From the NCBI GenBank assembly GCA_003575245.1, contig NMQN01000889.1, forward strand, positions 1 through 7,621: a stretch of 7,621 bases of DNA, given 5' to 3'. The first letter of the stretch is position 1. Each line of letters begins with the position of its first letter. This stretch comes from Candidatus Atribacteria bacterium 1244-E10-H5-B2 (GTDB lineage Bacteria > Atribacterota > JS1 > SB-45 > 34-128). Below, piece after piece: positions 1 to 4,633 of this stretch. The notes beneath the pieces were generated by a model that was not told the DNA's origin, searched no databases, and saw only the letters and a program-made list of their open reading frames with translations. Both the position numbers and the translations under genes were made by a program.

Positions 1-402
1 GCCACCGGATTGTAATGTTTTTACGAGACGAACCTTATGGTAAAGCTGAACAAACAAATTAGAGGAACATACTTCATCTTTTTCTATTCCCTCCTTAAAT
101 TTTTCAAACTCTTCAAGAATGTTCCAACAAGCCCTTTGGCAAGTCTTAACCTTCGCTTCAATAAAAATAACCTGTTTGCTCTTAAAATTATTGACCAATA
201 GCACTAAGTCGGCATCTCCAAAATCAGAAAAAGACTGTTCGATCAATATCTTGGCCTCGGATATCTGAAAATTGACTGTCTGATAGGGAAAAGAAACAAA
301 AGATAAAAGATTATTAAGTAGCTGTAAATTATTCGGTGAATATTTCAGCTCATAGCATAGTGAATTAATTAATCCTCTCTCCGAGTATCCTAATATTTCC
401 AT
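1..402 (-). CDS. PD-(D/E)XK nuclease-like protein, 3' end cut by the window edge
   Basis: The first 134 codons of a gene that runs off the left edge; I cannot name the family. The ATG at 400-402 sits behind AGAGGTGA, so the start is well supported. The N-terminal segment (MEILGYSERGLINSLCYEL) is a helix with Glu18 as a possible acidic site residue. A beta-hairpin pattern then gives GDADLVLLV at 62-70 (Asp63/Asp65) and VIFIEAKVKT at 78-87 with Glu82 and Lys84: the D...ExK arrangement of PD-(D/E)XK nucleases, complete in the conserved places. Cys67-type metal clusters are not evident; Cys residues appear at 16, 89, 93 and 114 without clear spacing. It follows the other nuclease-like gene by 22 bases in the same direction and probably shares its transcript. 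Nuclease activity on DNA is inferred from the motif; the total length and C-terminal domains are unknown. Confidence 0.75.
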   Translation of the reverse strand, partial: MEILGYSERGLINSLCYELKYSPNNLQLLNNLLSFVSFPYQTVNFQISEAKILIEQSFSDFGDADLVLLVNNFKSKQVIFIEAKVKTCQRACWNILEEFEKFKEGIEKDEVCSSNLFVQLYHKVRLVKTLQSGG

Positions 403-407
403 TTATA

Positions 408-415
408 TCACCTCT
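408..415 (-). promoter_or_regulatory. Strong ribosome-binding site for the gene starting at 402
   Basis: The minus strand reads AGAGGTGA, followed by TATAA and the ATG at 400-402. This near-consensus Shine-Dalgarno sequence in the 22-base gap after the preceding stop codon fixes the start of the truncated left-edge gene. Confidence 0.75.
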
Positions 416-424
416 TAAGATTCA

Positions 425-955
425 TTACCATAATTTTTCCCATTGGTTAAGGTATTTACTTAATTCCCGGGCATATTTTTCCTGGATTAAATACCTTAAT
501 TTATTTGTCGGGTCATGAGGTCGATTATTTTTACCAGGGGTTTTTACCCACTCATCGAAACCTTCTCTCAACCATCCATCAATTTGGTGGGTTGGCACTA
601 TATAGAATTTTAGGTCTTTAGTTGCCATCGCCAAATCCACTAAAACGGTAAAATCTCCGTCTTTAGAAAGATTGCGGAAGATACTGCCATCCTTCTTAAC
701 AGAATAATACCACATTGGATACTCTTGAGATTTTGTTTTGACTCTAATTTTTACAGTTTGTTTTTTCCTCGTTGCCAAAATATCGAATGCTGGAGCATTT
801 CGTGGAGCAAGTGCTGCAATTATGCCTCGTTTCAATAATTCAGCCATTACATAATATTCACCAGCATTTCCTATCAGTGCCCCTTCGCCAGCTTTAATCC
901 TTCCTTTCATATTCCCTCCATACATTTTAATTGGTCTATTTAATTTTTTTTTCAT
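425..955 (-). CDS. Small PD-(D/E)XK-like (Holliday-resolvase/PDDEXK_5-like) protein
   Basis: A 176-residue soluble protein that resembles small archaeal-resolvase-like or homing-type PD-(D/E)XK nucleases. After a basic N terminus comes a helix with GNAGEYYVMAELLKRG at 29-44 (Glu33 and Glu39 are candidates for the N-terminal acidic residue), then FDILATR with Asp58, and a beta-strand VKIRVKTKS at 68-76 ending in Lys73. A later DFTVLVDLA strand and FYIVPT segment fit the core of this fold. The position normally Glu or Gln two before the catalytic Lys is Arg71, so catalysis may be altered or lost, and a DNA-binding role is possible. No signal peptide or membrane segment. Two starts compete: ATG at 955 with AAGAGGG 10 bases away, and ATG at 910 (161 residues) with GGAGGG only 3 bases away. 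The first has better spacing; the second begins nearer the recognisable domain. The next gene begins 22 bases downstream, suggesting an operon. The fold call is from motifs only; the role is unknown. Confidence 0.8.
   Translation of the reverse strand: MKKKLNRPIKMYGGNMKGRIKAGEGALIGNAGEYYVMAELLKRGIIAALAPRNAPAFDILATRKKQTVKIRVKTKSQEYPMWYYSVKKDGSIFRNLSKDGDFTVLVDLAMATKDLKFYIVPTHQIDGWLREGFDEWVKTPGKNNRPHDPTNKLRYLIQEKYARELSKYLNQWEKLW
914..919 (-). promoter_or_regulatory. Competing ribosome-binding site for the start at 910
   Basis: The minus strand reads GGAGGG, a better Shine-Dalgarno match than the one at 966-972 but only 3 bases from the ATG at 908-910. The short spacing makes it a second choice; it would give a 161-residue protein. 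Confidence 0.35.
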
Positions 956-965
956 AATTCGAGAT

Positions 966-972
966 CCCTCTT
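966..972 (-). promoter_or_regulatory. Candidate ribosome-binding site for the start at 955
   Basis: The minus strand reads AAGAGGG, 10 bases before the ATG at 953-955. It supports the longer form of the PD-(D/E)XK-like protein, though its match to the Shine-Dalgarno consensus is moderate. Confidence 0.45.
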
Positions 973-989
973 GATTTTAAAATACCATT

Positions 990-1003
990 TTCCTGATTCC
1001 TGA
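990..1003. repeat. Tandem 7-base repeat (TTCCTGA x2) in the intergenic gap
   Basis: The plus strand carries TTCCTGA twice in direct succession between the gene remnant and the next gene. Two copies of 7 bases are weak evidence; this may be chance. The rest of 956-1012 is AT-rich, and I see no convincing promoter or hairpin terminator there. Confidence 0.25.
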
Positions 1004-1012
1004 TAATATTTT

Positions 1013-1307
1013 TTACTTACTATTTATGTCTTCAATCTTTACGGAACCAATCCACTCTTTTATTATTTCTCTCCTCTTTTCTTTTGATACAACCTTAAGT
1101 AACATTGAAATTTCTCCTTTACCTCTTACCTTATTGAGCTTTTCTTTCCAAAACTCCGGTAGCCTGTTTTCCGTTTCTATCCTTATCTCTTCCTGTTGTG
1201 AAGGATCAAGCGAATTATAAATTTGCTCTAACTTCTTAATCTCTTTCCACCCCTTTAATTTTATTTATAGCTACTTTAAAAACATAGAGCGGTTCTTGAA
1301 ATATAAT
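1013..1307 (-). pseudogene. C-terminal remnant of an unrecognised gene, 5'-truncated and frameshifted
   Basis: Two abutting minus-strand reading frames join into one protein-like stretch of about 97 residues. The first (1307 to 1251) reads IIFQEPLYVFKVAINKIKG and then, in its own frame, soon hits a TAA at 1236-1238. Shifting by one base in the G4 run at 1250-1253 continues into WKEIKKLEQIYNSLDP and on through a helical, charged tail containing LPEFWKEKL to a TAA at 1013-1015. No ATG, GTG or TTG begins either part, and a stop lies just upstream in the first frame inside the methyltransferase end, so the 5' part of the gene is missing. The amino-acid makeup (amphipathic Lys/Glu helices, aromatic anchors) looks like real former coding sequence, not chance. 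I do not recognise the family. It abuts the methyltransferase stop, so the module probably replaced or interrupted this gene. The first internal ATG could allow only a very short peptide. Confidence 0.5.
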
Positions 1308-1309
1308 AT

Positions 1310-4300
1310 TTATACTTTTTTATGAAAATTCTCTACAATTTCTATTTCATCATCAGTTAAGTCATATAATTTATAAACCATCTGGTCAATCTGATGTTCA
1401 TATTCTTTTACTTTAGCCTGTTTGGTGGAATTATTTAAATAATCGTCATCTTTAGTTATTGTAAAAATATTATCGGCAAGATTAATGGAAGGTTGTTGGT
1501 CAGAAATTTTAGGGATTGGTAGTTGCTCTATAAATGCTTTTTTATATCTATACCCTTCTTCTCCTAGTCCCCCACCAGCATAAAATTGTTTAAAGAAAAA
1601 AGTTGCCGGTTTTGAGTTTAAAATTGCAATCAAATACTTTAAATATTTTCCAGTCATTAAAAAAGAGGTTGCTTCACAATAAAACTTGTTATTATCATAA
1701 ACAAAACTTGGTTCTCTAACAATTTCCGCCCATACAATTTTTTCTTTTTCAAATTCAGAATAATAATCGCAATCTCTTAACTCCCACCAATAGCCGCCTT
1801 GGTCATCCCTGTTAAATAAACCCTTACCCTTACCTTTTACATTCTTATAAGAAATAAAATGATGATAAACAGAAGGATAATATTTTTTAAAGAAGTATTC
1901 AGGTTCTTCTTTCCCTCTATTTCTATTTGTCCAACCTGATTCAATTTTTATTATCCAAAGTCCTGCCCATTTATAATAGTATTTACTGATATCTCTGCCT
2001 CTTAAAATTGGCTTGATAATTTCTGCACTTTTGGGGTTTTCTTTGCATAATTTTTCTTTTGTTACGGTATCAATAATAAATGCTTTATTAAATCCTGTTT
2101 TTATCCCAAAACAAATCCTTACATCCCAATTTTTTAACGGAGTACCAATTTTCTCAATCTTTGCTTTAAGATTTAATGCAGCTTCCTCAGCAAAGGCAAA
2201 GCAATTAATATCAAGCAGAGATTGTTTTATTTTTAAATTATGGATTTGAAGGTACTTAACGATATCAGTATTTTTTGTAAAATCAGGTTTTATATTAATA
2301 ATACTCATTATATTAATATCGACAGGTTTTGTTTTCTGAAAAATAAGGATATTTGTATCTACTGTTGTTTCAAAAACCTTATATCCATTAAAATTAATAA
2401 TTTGTTTTAGTGTAGTTTTTTCTTTAAAGAATTTTCGCAAATTATGACCATATTTGGCACGCATCCATTTATTGCTTGAGATAAAACAAGAAATACCTTT
2501 ATCTTTTAGTAACTGATAACTCTTTTCATAGAAATAGGTATAAATATCTGATGTAGAGTTATAAACTTCATATCCTGCTTTTTGTAAAATTGGTTTTTGT
2601 TCTTTTATATCTTCTTGCCTTATATATGGAGGATTCTCAATTACAACATCAAATCCATTTCTAACTCCAAACATCCAATCAGGATCAAACCATTCACAAG
2701 GTTCGCCTGAAAATGGATTCCATTGTGATAATTTAACTGCTTGTGAATCCCCACCACCCCAATTTAACCATTTCAAGCTTCTCATAAACATTTTATTTTG
2801 TATGTTTTGAAATTTCTTTTCAATCGATGTTTTTTCATCTCCATAACATCTAAGATATTCTTCACGTAACTTTTTTAATTCCCTTATATTATCAGCTACT
2901 TCAAACAATTCTGTCTGTGAATTCTTCCTAGGTAATCCTATGAGTGAATTAGCACATACAAATTTAAACTCCAGGTTTGGAAGAGAGTCAATTCCTCTAT
3001 TTTCTTTTGAATCATCAACTTTTTCATCAACAATAAGCGATAAAAAGAATCTTAATTTTGAAATATCAACCGCAATAGGTTGAATATCCACACCGTAGAT
3101 TGAACTCTGGATGATACCCAATTTATGTACATAATTCCAATTTTCTGCTTCAATTTTTTTCTGAAACTCTTTTCTTACTATGGCATTTTCTATTTGTGAT
3201 ACCTTTTTAGTTAGCCATTTTTTAGAATCGGGGTCAATTTTTTGTAATATTAGTAACATTTTCTGAAGAATACCCATGGGAAATGCACCACTCCCACAAG
3301 CAGGGTCAATAATTTTTATAACATCAAGGGCATCAAGTACAGTGTCTTTTTCAGATTCATTTAAGTCAACTTCTTCTTCCTCGTAGGCAAGTAAAGAAGA
3401 TATTTCGCTCTCCTTAAGATTTGTTTTGTTAAGTAAATACTGTTTTAAACTTTCATCAACCATATATTCCACTATCGGCCTGGGGGTATAATAACTTCCT
3501 GTTGATTTACGAGCAGTATTACCCGTCTCAGGGTTGATTTCTGCTAAAAGGTTTTCAAAGATTCGCCCTAACATCTCCGGTTCAATAGAAAGTTCAACAT
3601 CTACCGGAGTATTTTCATCAATTGTAAAGTTGTATATTTCGAAAATATCGAATAATTCCTTTAGCCAATTATCTGGCACCTTCAAAATATTGATGTATTT
3701 AGATATTCCAAGTTGATCAACCTGATAATAGTCATTATATTCAGGCATAAAAAGGCCACCATTTAGAAAAGGTATTTGTGCCCAGGGGGGCAATTGATAC
3801 CCCTTTTTTCGTTCTTTTATAGGTGTATTAAGTGTTTCGAAAAAGAGGGGTTCAAGGATGTTATGATAAAAACCAGTTTTTTGGCTAACCGCTTTTGAAG
3901 ATAGAAGTTCTTCCGGAAGTAAAGGGGAACTTTTGTCAGAACTTTTCTTCTTTAAAAACCAGCAGAAAATCAACCTGCCAATTAATCTTACTGAAAATTC
4001 TTTTTTTATTGTATCATCAGAATTAGATGGCAACTGAAGGCTGCCTTTTTCATCGTATTTTGTTCTGCCAATCGTTCTCTTTCCTCCCGCTAATTTTGTA
4101 AAAAGAATTGCTATTTGGGTGTAGAAATCCTTATTTACTACTTCTATAGAAAATCTATTTTTCAGATCTTCAAAATATTTAATCCTACCTTTTTTAATTA
4201 GATATGTTTCGGGGGTATGTGTTTTTGTTTCCGGTCCTAAAAAGAATGAATATCTATGAGGATTAGAATATTCCTTTTTGACTCTCCTTCCTTCTTCCCA

Positions 4301-4633
4301 TTTTAAATCAATTGTAACAAGCGATAGCCTGTAGTTAAGGGAACTCTCGGAAATAAATAAGATCAGAGCTCTTTTTATGCCATATTGTGCCAATAACCGG
4401 AAGGAATCCCGAGAGAGAGAAATTCTGGGGTCATTTTCTGAAGGGTGAGTTATCTGGTATATATTCATCTCCAAAGAACGGACTTCACCAATTTTAACAA
4501 TGCTTTGAATAAATTTGGGTTGAAAACTAACTTCTATCTTTTCATCATATTCCTCAAAATCTTCCGGCAAAAGCTGGTTTCGGAAAAAATTTATATACTG
4601 GCTAGGGTTATAAGGGTTTTTAAAATCAATAAT
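1310..4633 (-). CDS. Eco57I-like N6-adenine DNA methyltransferase (Type IIG/PglX/DrmMI-like), probable ATT start
   Basis: Predicted to transfer a methyl group from S-adenosylmethionine to adenine N6 in a recognition sequence, protecting host DNA. Counted from the ATT at 4631-4633 it has 1107 residues: an N-terminal domain of about 360 residues (including HRYSFFLGP near 126), the TPRPIV segment at 383-388, SAM-binding motif I DPACGSGAF at 443-451, acidic motif GVDIQ with Asp516, and catalytic motif IV NPPY at 667-670. A long C-terminal region looks like a target-recognition domain (LRGRD near 877, QLPIP at 1037-1041). The motif order I then IV then recognition domain is that of gamma-class enzymes. 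I see no clear PD-(D/E)XK site at the N terminus, so cleavage probably rests with the PLD-helicase. Start: AGAGGAG at 4643-4649 lies 9 bases before this ATT, and the codons between it and a TTG at 4570 read like protein (NPYNPSQYINFFRNQ). The TTG start (1086 residues) has no ribosome-binding site. A second ATT at 4628-4630 is also possible. Methyltransferase call firm, start uncertain. Confidence 0.92.
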   Translation of the reverse strand: MIDFKNPYNPSQYINFFRNQLLPEDFEEYDEKIEVSFQPKFIQSIVKIGEVRSLEMNIYQITHPSENDPRISLSRDSFRLLAQYGIKRALILFISESSLNYRLSLVTIDLKWEEGRRVKKEYSNPHRYSFFLGPETKTHTPETYLIKKGRIKYFEDLKNRFSIEVVNKDFYTQIAILFTKLAGGKRTIGRTKYDEKGSLQLPSNSDDTIKKEFSVRLIGRLIFCWFLKKKSSDKSSPLLPEELLSSKAVSQKTGFYHNILEPLFFETLNTPIKERKKGYQLPPWAQIPFLNGGLFMPEYNDYYQVDQLGISKYINILKVPDNWLKELFDIFEIYNFTIDENTPVDVELSIEPEMLGRIFENLLAEINPETGNTARKSTGSYYTPRPIVEYMVDESLKQYLLNKTNLKESEISSLLAYEEEEVDLNESEKDTVLDALDVIKIIDPACGSGAFPMGILQKMLLILQKIDPDSKKWLTKKVSQIENAIVRKEFQKKIEAENWNYVHKLGIIQSSIYGVDIQPIAVDISKLRFFLSLIVDEKVDDSKENRGIDSLPNLEFKFVCANSLIGLPRKNSQTELFEVADNIRELKKLREEYLRCYGDEKTSIEKKFQNIQNKMFMRSLKWLNWGGGDSQAVKLSQWNPFSGEPCEWFDPDWMFGVRNGFDVVIENPPYIRQEDIKEQKPILQKAGYEVYNSTSDIYTYFYEKSYQLLKDKGISCFISSNKWMRAKYGHNLRKFFKEKTTLKQIINFNGYKVFETTVDTNILIFQKTKPVDINIMSIINIKPDFTKNTDIVKYLQIHNLKIKQSLLDINCFAFAEEAALNLKAKIEKIGTPLKNWDVRICFGIKTGFNKAFIIDTVTKEKLCKENPKSAEIIKPILRGRDISKYYYKWAGLWIIKIESGWTNRNRGKEEPEYFFKKYYPSVYHHFISYKNVKGKGKGLFNRDDQGGYWWELRDCDYYSEFEKEKIVWAEIVREPSFVYDNNKFYCEATSFLMTGKYLKYLIAILNSKPATFFFKQFYAGGGLGEEGYRYKKAFIEQLPIPKISDQQPSINLADNIFTITKDDDYLNNSTKQAKVKEYEHQIDQMVYKLYDLTDDEIEIVENFHKKV

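Noticed and set aside
1026..1220. Plus-strand open frame of 64 codons
   Set aside because: It is opposite the protein-like remnant on the minus strand, has a Ser/Leu-rich composition typical of an antisense shadow and no ribosome-binding site.
1236..1310. Rho-independent terminator after the methylase
   Set aside because: I found no stable stem followed by a U-run on the minus strand; the sequence there reads as gene remnant.
4568..4570. TTG as the methyltransferase start
   Set aside because: No Shine-Dalgarno sequence precedes it, and the 21 codons upstream look coding; it remains a fallback if ATT is not used.
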